NCBI GenBank assembly: GCA_944378105.1
Contig: CALWGC010000019.1
Location: 1 to 64,000 of the forward strand
Source of the DNA: an uncultured Clostridia bacterium
Lineage (GTDB): Bacteria; Bacillota; Clostridia; Lachnospirales; Anaerotignaceae
Reading direction: 5' to 3'
DNA length: 64,000 nt
The position numbers and the translations under genes were made by a program. Position 1 is the stretch's first letter. Each line of letters starts with the position of its first letter. Below are positions 1 through 10,540 of the stretch, piece by piece. Below the pieces are notes generated by a model, which saw only the letters and a program-made list of their open reading frames with translations, was not told the DNA's origin and did not search any database.

Positions 1-2
1 GC

Positions 3-1877
3 TCTGGAAAGACTTTTACAATGGCTAATATTGTAGAGAAATTACAAAAGCCTACACTGGTCATTGCACATAATAAAACCCTTGCTGCACAGCTTTACAG
101 CGAGTTTAAAGAGATATTCCCAGAAAATGCGGTGGAATATTTTGTCAGCTATTATGATTATTACCAACCAGAGGCCTATGTCCCTTCCACCGATACGTAT
201 ATCGAAAAGGATTCGGCCATCAATGACGAGATTGATAAGCTGCGTTATTCGGCCACGTCTGCTTTGATCGAGCGCAAAGACGTGCTGATTGTGGCCAGTG
301 TGTCTTGTATCTATGGTTTGGGGGATCCTTCGGACTATAAAAATTTGATGATTTCTTTGCGGCCTGGCATGATCAAAGACCGGGATGAAGTGATGCGTCA
401 ACTGATCGACATTCAGTACGACCGAAACGATATGGATTTCCAGCGGGGTACCTTCCGGGTGCGGGGGGACGTGCTGGAAATTTTCCCGGTGATGAACAGC
501 GATAAAGCCATCCGTGTGGAGTTTTTTGGAGATGAAATTGACCGAATAACGGAAATTGATGTGCTGACGGGAGAAATTTTGGGCACCAGAAACCATGTCA
601 GCATCTTCCCGGCCTCCCATTATGTGACGCCGCCGGAAAAAATGAATCTGGCCATCCAGCGCATTGAAGCGGAGTTGGAAGAGAGATTGAAAGAATTGAA
701 GCGGGAAGACAAGCTGTTGGAAGCCCAGCGGTTGGAGCAGCGGACAAGGTATGACATGGAAATGCTGCGGGAAGTGGGATTTTGCAGTGGCATTGAAAAC
801 TATTCCCGCCATTTGGCCCTGCGGGAAGCCGGCAGTACCCCCAGCACCCTCATCGATTTCTTCCCCGATGATTTTCTCATCATTGTGGACGAAAGCCATG
901 TGACCATTCCCCAGGTGGGCGGGATGTACGAAGGGGACAAAAGCCGAAAGACGACGCTGGTGGAATATGGGTTCCGGCTGCCTTCGGCGTTGGACAACCG
1001 GCCGCTCAAATTCAGTGAATTTGAATCGAAAATCCATCAGATGCTCTTTGTATCGGCCACCCCTTCCAAATATGAAGCGGCCCACAGCCAACAGACGGCA
1101 GAACAGATTATCCGCCCCACGGGGCTTTTGGACCCGGAAATCACCTTAAAACCGGTGGAAGGGCAAATTGACGACCTGTTGGGCGAAATCAACCGCACTG
1201 TGGCCGACGGCAGCAAGGTGTTGGTGACGACATTGACCAAGCGCATGGCCGAACGGTTGACGGACTTTTTGCGGGAGTCCGGCGTGCGGGTGCGGTATCT
1301 TCATTCCGATATTGACACGTTGGAACGGTTGGAAATCATCCGAGATTTGCGGATGGATGTGTTTGATGTACTGGTTGGTATCAACTTATTGCGGGAAGGG
1401 TTGGACATTCCGGAGGTGGCCTTGGTGGCCATTTTGGATGCCGACAAGGAAGGTTTTTTGCGTTCGGAAACATCGCTGATCCAGACCATTGGCCGGGCGG
1501 CCCGAAACGCCAAAGGCCGGGTGGTGATGTATGCCGATGTGGTGACCGATTCCATGCGCCGGGCCATCGATGAAACCAACCGCCGCCGCGCCATCCAGAT
1601 GGAATATAACGATTTGCACGGCATTACGCCAAAAACCATTGAAAAGAAAGTCTTTGAAGTGATTCAGGCCACCAAAGCGGTGGAAGAAAAACAGAAATTT
1701 GGCTTCACCAAAGAGCCAGAAAGCATGAACGAAGACGAATTGAAGAAGAATATCGAAAAGCTGAACAAGGAAATGAAGGCGGCGGCAAGGGATTTGCAGT
1801 TTGAGCGAGCTGCCGAATTGCGCGATGCCATCCTTCAGCTGAAAAAAGTAATGCAGGAGAATGAGGGAACAAAATGA
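3..1877 (+). CDS. uvrB: UvrABC system protein B, 5' truncated by window edge
   Basis: UvrB is the damage-verification helicase of nucleotide excision repair; it is loaded by UvrA and recruits UvrC. The open frame is already running at base 3, where it encodes SGKTFTMAN, the end of the Walker A loop, so the first ATG at 21 is internal and roughly 40 N-terminal residues lie outside the window. Visible are the [12 protein letters not shown] beta-hairpin region, the DESH helicase motif [12 protein letters not shown] and QTIGRAARN (motifs V and VI) and a C-terminal UVR domain ([12 protein letters not shown]) that contacts UvrC. The stop overlaps the uvrA start as ATGA, so the two are translationally coupled. 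Identity is certain. Confidence 0.98.
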   Translation, partial: SGKTFTMANIVEKLQKPTLVIAHNKTLAAQLYSEFKEIFPENAVEYFVSYYDYYQPEAYVPSTDTYIEKDSAINDEIDKLRYSATSALIERKDVLIVASVSCIYGLGDPSDYKNLMISLRPGMIKDRDEVMRQLIDIQYDRNDMDFQRGTFRVRGDVLEIFPVMNSDKAIRVEFFGDEIDRITEIDVLTGEILGTRNHVSIFPASHYVTPPEKMNLAIQRIEAELEERLKELKREDKLLEAQRLEQRTRYDMEMLREVGFCSGIENYSRHLALREAGSTPSTLIDFFPDDFLIIVDESHVTIPQVGGMYEGDKSRKTTLVEYGFRLPSALDNRPLKFSEFESKIHQMLFVSATPSKYEAAHSQQTAEQIIRPTGLLDPEITLKPVEGQIDDLLGEINRTVADGSKVLVTTLTKRMAERLTDFLRESGVRVRYLHSDIDTLERLEIIRDLRMDVFDVLVGINLLREGLDIPEVALVAILDADKEGFLRSETSLIQTIGRAARNAKGRVVMYADVVTDSMRRAIDETNRRRAIQMEYNDLHGITPKTIEKKVFEVIQATKAVEEKQKFGFTKEPESMNEDELKKNIEKLNKEMKAAARDLQFERAAELRDAILQLKKVMQENEGTK

Positions 1878-4723
1878 GTAAAGACAAAATCGTCATTCGC
1901 GGTGCCAAAGAGCACAATTTGAAAAATATTGATTTGGAAATTCCAAGGGAAAAACTGGTGGTGTTCACCGGGGTGAGCGGTAGCGGCAAGTCGTCTTTGG
2001 CCTTTGATACTATCTTTGCCGAAGGCCAGCGGCGCTATGTGGAAAGCCTTTCCAGCTATGCCCGGCAGTTTTTGGGCCAAATGGAAAAGCCGGATGTGGA
2101 AAGCATCGAAGGCCTTTCTCCCGCCATTTCCATCGACCAGAAAACCACCAGCCATAACCCCCGTTCTACGGTGGGGACGGTGACGGAAATTTATGACTAT
2201 CTGCGACTGCTCTTTGCCCGTGTGGGCATTCCCCATTGCCCCAAATGCGGCAAGGAAATCAAACGACAGACCATCGACCAGATGGTGGACCAGATGATGA
2301 CGTTGCCGGAGCGCACCAAGTTTTTGCTGTTGGCGCCCATTGTGCGGGGCAGAAAAGGGGAGCACGTGAAGGTGCTGGAAGACGCCAAAAAAAGCGGCTA
2401 TGCTCGGGTGCGGGTGGACGGCATTTTATATGACTTGTCAGAAGAAATCAAGCTGGAAAAAAACAAAAAGCATACCATTGAAATTGTGGTGGACCGTTTG
2501 GTGATGCGGGAAGGGATTCAAAAACGACTGACCGAGTCCATGGAAACGGTGATGGCCTTAACGGGTGGGCTTTTGGTGGTGCACTTGGTGGATACGGACG
2601 AAGAGATGGTTTTTAGCCAAAATTTTGCCTGCCCCGATTGCGGCATTTCGTTATCGGAAGTGGAGCCGCGTCTTTTTTCCTTCAATAACCCCAGCGGCGC
2701 CTGCCCCCATTGTGCAGGGCTTGGGATGCAGATGAAGTTTGACCCAGAGCTGGTGGTGCCAAATCCGGCCCTTTCCATCCGGCAGGGCGCCATTTCGGCC
2801 CCGGGGTATAACTCCATTTCCACCGGGGACACCATGAGCCGGGCTTTATTTGAAGCCTTGGCCCAGAAATATGACTTTTCTTTGGATACGCCCTTTGGGG
2901 AGCTGCCCAAAAAAGTCCAGGATATCATTTTTTATGGCACCGGCGGAGAGAAAATTTTGATTCAATACAAAAATGCCTCCGGCTCCGGCTCCTATGCCTA
3001 TCCCTTTGAAGGGGTGTTGAACAATTTACAGCGGCGCTATAACGAAACCAGCGAAAGTATGCGCCAGGAATATGAAGAATATATGACCAACATCACTTGC
3101 CCCGTTTGCCACGGCGACCGACTGAAGCCGGAAGTGCTGGCGGTGACGGTGGGAGGAAAGAGCATTTCCGACGTCACCCGGTTATCGGTGAAGGATTTAG
3201 CCGGATTTTTTGCTTCGTTGCAGCTGGACGCCAAAGGAACCATGATTGGGGAACAGATTCTGCGGGAAATCAAGGCCCGGATTGGATTTTTGGTGGATGT
3301 GGGGCTGGACTATTTGACGCTGGCCCGTTCGGCCGGCACCTTATCCGGCGGCGAGGCCCAGCGGATTCGTCTGGCGACACAAATTGGTAGTGGCCTGGTG
3401 GGTGTGGTCTATATTTTGGACGAACCCAGCATCGGGCTGCATCAAAGAGACAATGACAAATTGATTCGGGCACTGAAAAACCTGCGGGATTTGGGCAACA
3501 GTTTGATTGTGGTGGAGCACGACGAGGACACCATGCTGGAAAGCGATTTTATTGTGGACATCGGTCCAGCCGCCGGAGAAGAAGGCGGCCAGGTGATGTT
3601 TGCCGGGCCGGTGGAAGAATTATTAAAGTGTGAAAGTTCCATCACGGGGCAATATTTAAGCGGGAAAAAACAAATTCCTGTGCCAAAGGAAAGAAGACCG
3701 GTGACGGAGCAAGTGCTGACCGTCAAGGGGGCCAGAGCCAATAACTTGAAAAATATCGACGTAACCATTCCCCTGGGGATTTTCACCTGTGTCACCGGGG
3801 TCAGCGGCAGCGGCAAGTCCTCTTTGGTCAACGAAATTTTGTATAAACGACTGGCCAGAGATTTGAACCGGGCCAAATGCAAACCGGCGGAGCACGACGA
3901 CATTTTGGGCATCGGGGCCTTGGATAAAATCATCAACATCGACCAATCCCCCATCGGCCGCACCCCACGCAGTAACCCAGCCACCTATACAGGGCTTTTT
4001 GATCTGATTCGTGACGTCTTTGCCCAAACGCCGGAGGCCAAAATGCGGGGCTATCAAAAGGGACGGTTCAGCTTTAATGTCAAAGGCGGCCGGTGCGAAG
4101 CTTGCAGCGGTGACGGGATTTTGAAGATTGAAATGCACTTTTTGCCGGACATTTTTGTACCTTGCGAAGTGTGCGGCGGCAAGCGTTACAACCGGGAAAC
4201 GTTGGAAGTGAAGTATAAAGGAAAGACCATCAGCGATGTGTTGGATATGACGGTGGAAGAAGCGCTGGTGTTTTTTGAAAATTTGCCAAAGCTGAAAAAT
4301 AAGCTGCAAACCCTTTCTGATGTGGGGTTAAGCTATGTGCGGCTGGGGCAAAGCTCTACGACGCTTTCCGGCGGCGAAGCCCAGAGGGTAAAATTGGCCA
4401 CGGAATTAAGCCGTCGCAGCACCGGGCGCACCATGTATATTTTGGACGAGCCCACCACAGGGCTTCACACAGCCGATGTCCACAAGTTGGTGGAAATTTT
4501 ACAGCGCTTGACCGAAGGGGGCAACACCGTGGTGGTCATTGAGCATAATTTGGATGTGATCAAAACGGCCGACTACCTCATCGACCTGGGGCCGGAAGGC
4601 GGCGATGGCGGCGGAGAAGTGGTGGCGCAAGGCACGCCGGAAGAAGTTTGCGAAAATCCTCGCTCCTACACGGGAAAATATCTGAAAAAATATGTAAACC
4701 GGTTGACAAAGGATGGCAAATGA
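1874..4723 (+). CDS. uvrA: UvrABC system protein A
   Basis: UvrA is the DNA-damage sensor ATPase of excision repair. The 949-residue product has the normal two-ABC layout: Walker [15 protein letters not shown] near the N-terminus and [13 protein letters not shown] in the second half, with signatures [12 protein letters not shown] and [12 protein letters not shown], each followed by an ILDEP Walker B. Two zinc modules are intact (CPDCG...CPHC in the first half, CEAC...CEVCGG in the second). The ATG at 1874 overlaps the uvrB stop by 4 bp. Length and motifs are those of a full, functional protein. Confidence 0.98.
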   Translation: MSKDKIVIRGAKEHNLKNIDLEIPREKLVVFTGVSGSGKSSLAFDTIFAEGQRRYVESLSSYARQFLGQMEKPDVESIEGLSPAISIDQKTTSHNPRSTVGTVTEIYDYLRLLFARVGIPHCPKCGKEIKRQTIDQMVDQMMTLPERTKFLLLAPIVRGRKGEHVKVLEDAKKSGYARVRVDGILYDLSEEIKLEKNKKHTIEIVVDRLVMREGIQKRLTESMETVMALTGGLLVVHLVDTDEEMVFSQNFACPDCGISLSEVEPRLFSFNNPSGACPHCAGLGMQMKFDPELVVPNPALSIRQGAISAPGYNSISTGDTMSRALFEALAQKYDFSLDTPFGELPKKVQDIIFYGTGGEKILIQYKNASGSGSYAYPFEGVLNNLQRRYNETSESMRQEYEEYMTNITCPVCHGDRLKPEVLAVTVGGKSISDVTRLSVKDLAGFFASLQLDAKGTMIGEQILREIKARIGFLVDVGLDYLTLARSAGTLSGGEAQRIRLATQIGSGLVGVVYILDEPSIGLHQRDNDKLIRALKNLRDLGNSLIVVEHDEDTMLESDFIVDIGPAAGEEGGQVMFAGPVEELLKCESSITGQYLSGKKQIPVPKERRPVTEQVLTVKGARANNLKNIDVTIPLGIFTCVTGVSGSGKSSLVNEILYKRLARDLNRAKCKPAEHDDILGIGALDKIINIDQSPIGRTPRSNPATYTGLFDLIRDVFAQTPEAKMRGYQKGRFSFNVKGGRCEACSGDGILKIEMHFLPDIFVPCEVCGGKRYNRETLEVKYKGKTISDVLDMTVEEALVFFENLPKLKNKLQTLSDVGLSYVRLGQSSTTLSGGEAQRVKLATELSRRSTGRTMYILDEPTTGLHTADVHKLVEILQRLTEGGNTVVVIEHNLDVIKTADYLIDLGPEGGDGGGEVVAQGTPEEVCENPRSYTGKYLKKYVNRLTKDGK

Positions 4724-4752
4724 TTGTACCATAAATAGGTACGAATTTTTTT
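4703..4752 (+). promoter_or_regulatory. possible promoter and weak terminator between uvrA and the small unknown gene
   Basis: TTGACA at 4703-4708 is followed after 18 bp by TACCAT at 4727-4732, a plausible sigma-A promoter for the next gene. The same bases can form GTACC(ATAAATA)GGTAC at 4726-4742 followed by a T7 run, which could instead end uvrA transcription. The two readings compete and neither is strong. Confidence 0.35.
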
Positions 4753-4788
4753 GAAACTAGATACCAATCATAAAGGAGAACGGGCACC

Positions 4789-5112
4789 ATGGCAAAGTCC
4801 AATTCCAGCAGCAGAGACTTGTTAAAGGGATATGTCAATGCAAAAAAAGAGCTGCTGCAATCGTTTCGTTGTGAAGAAGATTTTTATATCAAACCCTTGA
4901 CCGATTGTTTTTGGAACATCAAAACAGACGGCGACTTCCATTTTTTGCGCTTTTGGAGAGAAGGGGAAGAAAAAACCAACGATGTGGTTGTGGTGCGCAA
5001 ACAGGGTGAGCCATTGATCTATCGCAACGATCCCTATACGATGGTCATTGGCATCGATTGTATCAAAACAGGTTTTGTGTTCCATAATGGCAACAAACGC
5101 AACCGTTGGTAG
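4789..5112 (+). CDS. hypothetical protein, 107 aa
   Basis: I do not recognise this small soluble protein. It starts at ATG 4789 behind AAAGGAG (about 4771-4777). It has a polar N-terminus, an alpha-helical stretch (LLKGYVNAKKELLQSF), then a beta-rich part with several aromatic residues (DCFWNIKTDGDFHFLRFW), and ends in GNKRNRW. There are no signal peptide, membrane segment or metal-binding cysteine pairs. It stands alone between uvrA and the valine T-box leader with its own ribosome site and possible promoter. Codon use matches its neighbours, which supports a real gene. Function unknown. Confidence 0.75.
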   Translation: MAKSNSSSRDLLKGYVNAKKELLQSFRCEEDFYIKPLTDCFWNIKTDGDFHFLRFWREGEEKTNDVVVVRKQGEPLIYRNDPYTMVIGIDCIKTGFVFHNGNKRNRW

Positions 5113-5134
5113 ACAAAGCCAAAAAAAGAAACAT

Positions 5135-5430
5135 CTTGACAAAGCGCGACAGTTGCCATAGAATAAATAGCAACGCAATAGCCAAAAAACGTGGAGCAAG
5201 AGGAGTAGGCAAGACCTTCCATCCCCAGAGAGAAAGCCGTTTGGTGCAAGGCTTTTGATGGAAACTGGCCGAAGGTAGCTTGTGAGTTTCGGCGCCGAAA
5301 CAACAGTAAGTGTCGACGGGTGGCTTCGTTATGGGCCAACAAAGGCACAGGTGACTGTGCAAAAAAAGGTGGTACCGCGGACGTTCGCCCTTTTTCCAAC
5401 ATGGAAATGGGGCGGAGGTCCTTTTTTTGA
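5135..5430 (+). promoter_or_regulatory. T-box leader (valine), tRNA-sensing riboswitch of valS
   Basis: The T-box sequence AAGGTGGTACCGCGG is at 5366-5380, immediately before a terminator: GGAC...CGCCC pairs with GGGCG...GTCC, then T7 at about 5421-5427. Upstream is a Stem I with the conserved CAGAGAG-type terminal-loop element (about 5226-5232) and GGTGCAAGG (about 5243). The likely specifier is GTA (Val) at 5275-5277, just before GCTTGTG at 5278-5284, which can close Stem I with GACAAAGC near 5138. By known T-box mechanism, uncharged tRNA-Val stabilises the antiterminator and allows valS transcription. The T-box itself is certain; the exact specifier register is inferred from the position of the gene and the stem. 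Confidence 0.92.
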
Positions 5431-5482
5431 TGACAACGACGACAAAAGAACGTTGTTAAGACAAGTAGGAGGAGTCAAACAA

Positions 5483-8113
5483 ATGATCAAAGAACTGGAA
5501 AAGGTATATGATCCATCGGTGGTAGAAGAAAGATGGTATCAGACCTGGCTGGACAAAAAGTATTTCCACACAGAAGTGGACAAGAGCAAAAAACCATTTA
5601 CCATTGTGATGCCGCCCCCCAATATCACCGGGCAGCTGCACATGGGCCACGCCTTGGACAACACCATTCAGGATATTTTGATCCGTTGGAAACGGATGAG
5701 CGGCTATAACGCCCTTTGGGTGCCTGGCATTGACCATGCTTCCATTTCCACAGAGTTGAAAGTGGTGGAAAAAATGGCAAAAGAAGGTCTGCGCAAAGAA
5801 GACGTGGGCCGGGAAGGATTCCTGAAACGGGCCTGGGAATGGAAAGAAGAATACGGCGGCATTATTTTGAAACAGCTGCGGAAAATGGGTAGCTCCTGTG
5901 ACTGGGACCGGGTGCGGTTTACCATGGACGAAGGCTGCTCGGAAGCAGTGCTGGAAGTATTCACCAGACTTTACAACGAAGGTTTGATTTATCGTGGGGA
6001 AAAATTGGTCAACTGGTGCCCAAAATGCCAGACCACCATTTCCGACGCCGAAGTGAACCATGTGGATAAACAAGGCCATTTCTGGCACATCAAATATCCG
6101 ATTAAAGACAGCGATGAATTTTTACAGCTGGCCACCACGCGTCCCGAAACCATGCTGGGTGATACGGCTGTGGCTGTGCATCCAGAAGACGAACGGTATC
6201 AGCATTTGATTGGAAAAACCTGTATTTTGCCTCTGGTGGGTCGGGAACTGCCCATCATTGCCGATAGCTATGTGGAAAAAGATTTTGGAACTGGCGTCGT
6301 AAAAATCACACCGGCCCATGACCCCAACGACTTTGAAGTGGGTGTACGTCACAATTTACCTCGTATCAACGTCATGAACGACGATGGTACCATCAACGAA
6401 AACGGCGGCAAATATCAAGGCCTGGACCGTTACGAAGCAAGAAAACAGATGGTGGCCGAATTGGAAGCACAGGGCCTTTTGGTGAAGGTGGAAGACATCA
6501 ACCATGCTGTGGGTGTGCATGAACGGTGCAACACCGTGGTGGAACCACTGATTAAACTGCAATGGTTTGTGAAGATGGAAGAACTGGCAAAACCTGCCAT
6601 TGAAGTATACAAGAACAATCAGTTGCGGATGATCCCAGACCGGTTTGGGAAAATCTATCTCCACTGGCTAGAAAACATCCGGGATTGGTGTATTTCTCGC
6701 CAGCTGTGGTGGGGCCACCGGATTCCTGCTTATTACTGCGACGACTGCGGCCATATCACCGTGAGCAAAACGGCGCCGGCTGTTTGTGAAAGCTGTGGCA
6801 GTGCCCATATCCACCAGGATGAAGATACGCTGGACACCTGGTTCTCCTCTGCTTTGTGGCCATTTTCCACACTGGGCTGGCCAGAAAAGACGGAAGAACT
6901 GGAACAGTTCTACCCAACCAGTGTGCTGGTAACGGCTTACGACATCATTTTCTTCTGGGTGATTCGTATGGTCTTCAGCGGCCTCAAACAAATGGGCGAA
7001 GTGCCATTCCATGATGTATTCATCCATGGCTTGATCCGCGATGACCAAGGCAGAAAGTTCAGCAAATCCTTGGGTAACGGCATTGACCCATTGGAAGTCA
7101 TTGAAAAATATGGTGCAGACGCGCTGCGTTTGACATTGATTACTGGTAACGCCCCTGGCAATGACATGCGTTTTTATTGGGAAAGAATGGATGCCAGTCG
7201 CAACTTTGCCAATAAGCTGTGGAACGCATCCCGGTTTGTGCTGATGAATTTGGAAGACGACGACAGCGACGATTTGCTGCTGTTGACCCCAGCGGATAAA
7301 TGGATTTTGAGCAAGGTAAACCACCTGGCCAAAGAAGTGACCGAAAACATGAACCACTATGAATTGGGTCTGGCCGTGGATAAGATTCATAACTTCTTGT
7401 GGGATGAATATTGTGACTGGTATATTGAAATGGTGAAACCTCGGTTGTATAACAAAGAGGACAGCACCAGAAAGGCAGCCCTTTGGACGTTAAAAGAAGT
7501 GCTGATCAACGCCCTGAAACTGCTGCACCCTTATATGCCATTTATCACCGAAGAAATCTTCCAGCATCTGCAAAGCGACGAAGAAACCATCATGTTGAGC
7601 AAATGGCCAGAATATAAGGAAGAATGGAACTTTGCCCAACAGGAAGCAGAGATGGATCAGATTAAAGAAGCCGTGCGCAATATCCGTAATATTCGGGCCG
7701 AACGCAACGTGCCACCTTCCAAAAAGGCCAAAGTGTTTGTGGTTTCCCAAAACGAAGAAACACGGTTGATGTTTGAACATGCAGAAGTGTTCCTGAAAAC
7801 ATTGGCTTCCGCTTCGGAACTTTGCGTACAGGCGGACAAAGACGGCATTGAAGAAAATGCGGTAAGCTGCGTCATCGAAAACGCCGTGCTGTATATCCCA
7901 TTGGAAGAACTGGTGGATATGGCAAAGGAAAAAGAACGTCTGTTAAAAGAACAGGAAAAAATGAAAAAAGAAATTGATCGGGTGGAGAAAAAACTCTCCA
8001 ACCAAGGTTTCTTGGCCAAAGCGCCCCAGGCCGTCATCGACGAAGAAAAAGCAAAAGAAGCGAAATATCGCGATATGCTGGCCCGGATTGAAGAACAACT
8101 GGCACAGATGTAA
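5483..8113 (+). CDS. valS: valine--tRNA ligase
   Basis: Class I synthetase charging tRNA-Val. I place the start at ATG 5483 behind AGGAGG (about 5467), because the 67 codons upstream in the same frame lie inside the T-box leader. The 876-residue product has the HIGH variant HMGH within [15 protein letters not shown], a CP1 editing domain, the KMSKS variant KFSKS ([14 protein letters not shown]), zinc-type Cys pairs (CPKC; CDDCGH...CESCGS), and a C-terminal coiled coil ([20 protein letters not shown]) typical of ValRS. Expression is set by the T-box in the leader, and an intrinsic terminator follows at 8130. Confidence 0.98.
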   Translation: MIKELEKVYDPSVVEERWYQTWLDKKYFHTEVDKSKKPFTIVMPPPNITGQLHMGHALDNTIQDILIRWKRMSGYNALWVPGIDHASISTELKVVEKMAKEGLRKEDVGREGFLKRAWEWKEEYGGIILKQLRKMGSSCDWDRVRFTMDEGCSEAVLEVFTRLYNEGLIYRGEKLVNWCPKCQTTISDAEVNHVDKQGHFWHIKYPIKDSDEFLQLATTRPETMLGDTAVAVHPEDERYQHLIGKTCILPLVGRELPIIADSYVEKDFGTGVVKITPAHDPNDFEVGVRHNLPRINVMNDDGTINENGGKYQGLDRYEARKQMVAELEAQGLLVKVEDINHAVGVHERCNTVVEPLIKLQWFVKMEELAKPAIEVYKNNQLRMIPDRFGKIYLHWLENIRDWCISRQLWWGHRIPAYYCDDCGHITVSKTAPAVCESCGSAHIHQDEDTLDTWFSSALWPFSTLGWPEKTEELEQFYPTSVLVTAYDIIFFWVIRMVFSGLKQMGEVPFHDVFIHGLIRDDQGRKFSKSLGNGIDPLEVIEKYGADALRLTLITGNAPGNDMRFYWERMDASRNFANKLWNASRFVLMNLEDDDSDDLLLLTPADKWILSKVNHLAKEVTENMNHYELGLAVDKIHNFLWDEYCDWYIEMVKPRLYNKEDSTRKAALWTLKEVLINALKLLHPYMPFITEEIFQHLQSDEETIMLSKWPEYKEEWNFAQQEAEMDQIKEAVRNIRNIRAERNVPPSKKAKVFVVSQNEETRLMFEHAEVFLKTLASASELCVQADKDGIEENAVSCVIENAVLYIPLEELVDMAKEKERLLKEQEKMKKEIDRVEKKLSNQGFLAKAPQAVIDEEKAKEAKYRDMLARIEEQLAQM

Positions 8114-8129
8114 CCCAAAAAGAAAAGTT

Positions 8130-8169
8130 GCCCTCTTGGCTGTTTTTGAACAGCCGGGAGGGCTTTTTT
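8130..8169 (+). terminator. intrinsic terminator of valS
   Basis: GCCCTCTTGGCTGTT pairs with AACAGCCGGGAGGGC across a short T-rich loop and is followed by T7. Confidence 0.93.
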
Positions 8170-8240
8170 TGGTCCAGGGAGGGGCATAACTGTTTTTCAT
8201 CGGACATAGACTACCAAAAAGAGAAAAAAGGAGCGTTTTT

Positions 8241-9407
8241 GTGATGCAAAGACGAAGAAAAGGATGGGTGGTGTTGTTGGTTGCGCTTTTGGTCAGCCTC
8301 TGCTCCGTGGAGGCCTGGGCCCAGGAGGCAGCACTCAACCTAGAAAGTCCTTCGGCCATCTTGATGGACGGGGCCACGGGACAGGTGTTGTTTGAAAAAA
8401 ACAGCAACGAACAGCGGCCCCCGGCCAGTGTGACAAAAATCATGACATTATTGCTGATTTATGAAGCGGTGGACGATGGAAAGCTGGCCTGGGATGAGCT
8501 GGTGACCGTCAGCGACCATGCCTCTTCCATGGGCGGAAGCCAAGTGTACTTAGAACCCCAGGAGCAACAGACGGTGCAGGATTTGGTGAAGTGTATCTCT
8601 ATCGCCAGCGCCAACGATGCCTCTGTGGCCATGGCCGAGCGGATTGGCGGCAGCGAAGAGGGGTTTGTGGCCATGATGAACGAAAAGGCCAAGGAATTGG
8701 GCATGAACGACACCAACTTTGTCAATGCCTGTGGTTTGGAGGCAGAGGGCCATGTGACAACGGCCCACGACATCGCTCTCATGAGCCGGGAGCTGATTAC
8801 AAAATATCCGGATATTTCCACCTATGCCACCACCTGGATGGATGAAATCACCCACACCACCAGAAAGGGAACGTCCACCTTTGGGTTAACCAACACCAAT
8901 AAATTGGTAAAATGGTATCCTGACGCCACAGGGTTAAAAACGGGGTTTACCAGTGATGCCATGTTTTGCCTTTCGGCAACGGCCACCCGGGATGGGCGAA
9001 GTCAAATTGCCGTCATTATGGGAGCCCCAGACAGCAACACCCGCTTTAAAGAGGCCATGGCCCTTTTGGATTATGGTTTTGCCAATTACATGTTGCTGGA
9101 AGGGGAAGACGAGGAAATCTCCTGCGGGCAGGTGGCCGTGGAGAAAGGAGAGGTACCAGAAGTGGGTGCCAAATTGGCAGAAAAATTTCAGTACCTGGCA
9201 GAAAAAGGAAGTGACAATTTGACATGGGAATATCACTGTTTGGAAACATTGCCAGCCCCCGTTGCCGCCGGTGATGTTGTGGGAGAAGCAGTGTATTTCT
9301 ATGGAGGACAGGAAGTGGGCACTGTGCCATTAGTTGCGGCAGAAACCGTAAATCGTTCCAATTTTACGCAGACTTTGGAAAAAATGTCCACACTGTGGGT
9401 GCAATAG
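8241..9407 (+). CDS. dacF: D-alanyl-D-alanine carboxypeptidase (DacF/PBP5 family)
   Basis: Serine peptidase of family S11 that trims the terminal D-Ala from peptidoglycan stem peptides outside the membrane. The signal peptide is clear (basic MMQRRRK, a hydrophobic core, then AWAQEA). The catalytic triad motifs are SVTK (SxxK, about residue 63), SAN (SxN, in SIASANDASVA) and KTG (GLKTGFTSDA), followed by the beta-rich PBP5 C-terminal domain. The final residues are not obviously an amphipathic anchor. Either GTG 8241 or ATG 8244 may start it, both behind AAAGGAG. It is monocistronic between two terminators. The symbol is by family similarity; in Bacillus dacF precedes spoIIA, which is not the case here. 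Confidence 0.9.
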   Translation: MMQRRRKGWVVLLVALLVSLCSVEAWAQEAALNLESPSAILMDGATGQVLFEKNSNEQRPPASVTKIMTLLLIYEAVDDGKLAWDELVTVSDHASSMGGSQVYLEPQEQQTVQDLVKCISIASANDASVAMAERIGGSEEGFVAMMNEKAKELGMNDTNFVNACGLEAEGHVTTAHDIALMSRELITKYPDISTYATTWMDEITHTTRKGTSTFGLTNTNKLVKWYPDATGLKTGFTSDAMFCLSATATRDGRSQIAVIMGAPDSNTRFKEAMALLDYGFANYMLLEGEDEEISCGQVAVEKGEVPEVGAKLAEKFQYLAEKGSDNLTWEYHCLETLPAPVAAGDVVGEAVYFYGGQEVGTVPLVAAETVNRSNFTQTLEKMSTLWVQ

Positions 9408-9417
9408 AGGAGAAAAG

Positions 9418-9447
9418 AGCAGGTTTTGACCCTGCTTTTTTCTTTTT
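9418..9447 (+). terminator. intrinsic terminator of the carboxypeptidase gene
   Basis: AGCAGG (9418-9423) pairs with CCTGCT (9431-9436), followed by a long T-rich tract. Confidence 0.85.
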
Positions 9448-9865
9448 TTGGGGCTGTTTTTTGGTTTTTGTTTGGGCGGTGGCACCATTTTTTGTGGAGA
9501 AAAAAGTCTTGCATTGGGCAACTATTGGTTGGAATTTGCAGATATTCTGCTTTTTATTGGTTGTTTTCTATAACAAAAGGATGGTTTTCCTAGTAATAAT
9601 TATGAATTTTCTGTAAATACTATCAGAATCACCAAAGATATGGAAAAAAATTATGAAATAGACGCAAATACTGTTCATTTTTCTAACAAAGTCACCGAAA
9701 ACGGAAATTTGTTTTCGGTAAAAATACAAATAGGTGTAGAATAACGGAAATGTATTTATGTCAAAAAACTTTTAGTGAAAAAGTACATTTACTAAAAATT
9801 TTTTTACTTGTATAATGAGCTTGTAAATCAAGGAAGACCGACTTGGGGAAAGGAGGACAGCGGCT
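9448..9865. other. AT-rich gene-free stretch upstream of the serine dehydratase operon
   Basis: No coding frame here looks real. A perfect inverted repeat ACCGAAAAC(8 nt)GTTTTCGGT spans 9694-9719; it is not followed by a T-run, so it looks like an operator or a structured RNA rather than a terminator. The sda promoter and a second inverted repeat lie at 9770-9816. Confidence 0.7.
9770..9816 (+). promoter_or_regulatory. sda operon promoter with overlapping inverted repeat
   Basis: A -10 hexamer TATAAT (9811-9816) lies 17 bp after TTTACT (9788-9793). TTTTAGT at 9770-9776 and ACTAAAA at 9791-9797 form an inverted repeat whose right arm overlaps the -35, the expected place for a repressor or activator site. 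The promoter is seen directly; the operator role is inferred. Confidence 0.75.
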
Positions 9866-10528
9866 TTGGATGTATTTGATATTGTAGGCCCCATCATGGT
9901 AGGCCCATCCAGTTCCCATACGGCAGGGGCGGCGCGCATTGGCAAGTTTGCGTTGACCATTTTAGGGCAACCACTTCAGGCAGCCAAAATCTATTTCAGC
10001 GGTTCCTTTGCAAAAACGTATCGGGGTCATGGAACAGACAAAGCAATCATCGGCGGACTGTTGGGTATGGATACGGATGATATCCGGATTCGAAACAGTT
10101 TGAAACTGGCAAAAGAAAAGGGCTTACAGTTTCAGTTTTTTGAAACTGAAATTGATAATGCTCACCCCAATACGGTGCAACTGGAGCTTGCGGGAACGGA
10201 AGGAAAAACCGTTGTGGTGCAAGGTGCTTCGGTGGGCGGCGGCAATATTTTGATTACAAAAATCGACGATACGGAAGTGAGTATCACGGGAAAAGCCACC
10301 ACCTTAATTGTTCCCCACAAAGACGTTCCAGGGATGATTTCTGATGTGACCAACATCTTGGCCCGGCGCGGCGTCAACATTGGCCGTTTTGAATTAAAGC
10401 GCAGCCAAAAAGGCGGCACGGCGGTGATGATCATTGAAGTAGATGGCACGGTGGATGCAGAAGTCAATGAAATGATTGCGCATTTTCCCAATGTCATAGA
10501 TTCTACGGTGATTGCAGCCATCGGATAG
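9866..10528 (+). CDS. sdaAB: L-serine ammonia-lyase, iron-sulfur-dependent, beta subunit
   Basis: Beta subunit of the two-subunit, [4Fe-4S] L-serine dehydratase that converts serine to pyruvate and ammonia. The N-terminus has the family hallmark VGPIMVGPSSSHTAGAARIG, and the C-terminal third is an ACT domain (VPHKDVPGMISDVTNILARR). The start is TTG 9866: AGGAGG at 9851-9856 is 9 nt upstream, and the nearby ATG at 9870 is in another frame. The length of 220 aa is normal for the split enzyme. The alpha subunit follows after 12 bp in the same operon. A consensus promoter precedes it. Confidence 0.95.
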   Translation: MDVFDIVGPIMVGPSSSHTAGAARIGKFALTILGQPLQAAKIYFSGSFAKTYRGHGTDKAIIGGLLGMDTDDIRIRNSLKLAKEKGLQFQFFETEIDNAHPNTVQLELAGTEGKTVVVQGASVGGGNILITKIDDTEVSITGKATTLIVPHKDVPGMISDVTNILARRGVNIGRFELKRSQKGGTAVMIIEVDGTVDAEVNEMIAHFPNVIDSTVIAAIG

Positions 10529-10540
10529 AAAGGAGTGCCT

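Noticed and set aside
42-1091. Long minus-strand open frame (349 codons) opposite uvrB
   Set aside because: Its translation is a mirror of uvrB codons with no known motifs and no ribosome site; uvrB is certain on the plus strand.
9395-9616. 73-codon hydrophobic frame after the carboxypeptidase gene
   Set aside because: It overlaps the end of that gene and runs through its terminator T-tract, which creates the Phe run.
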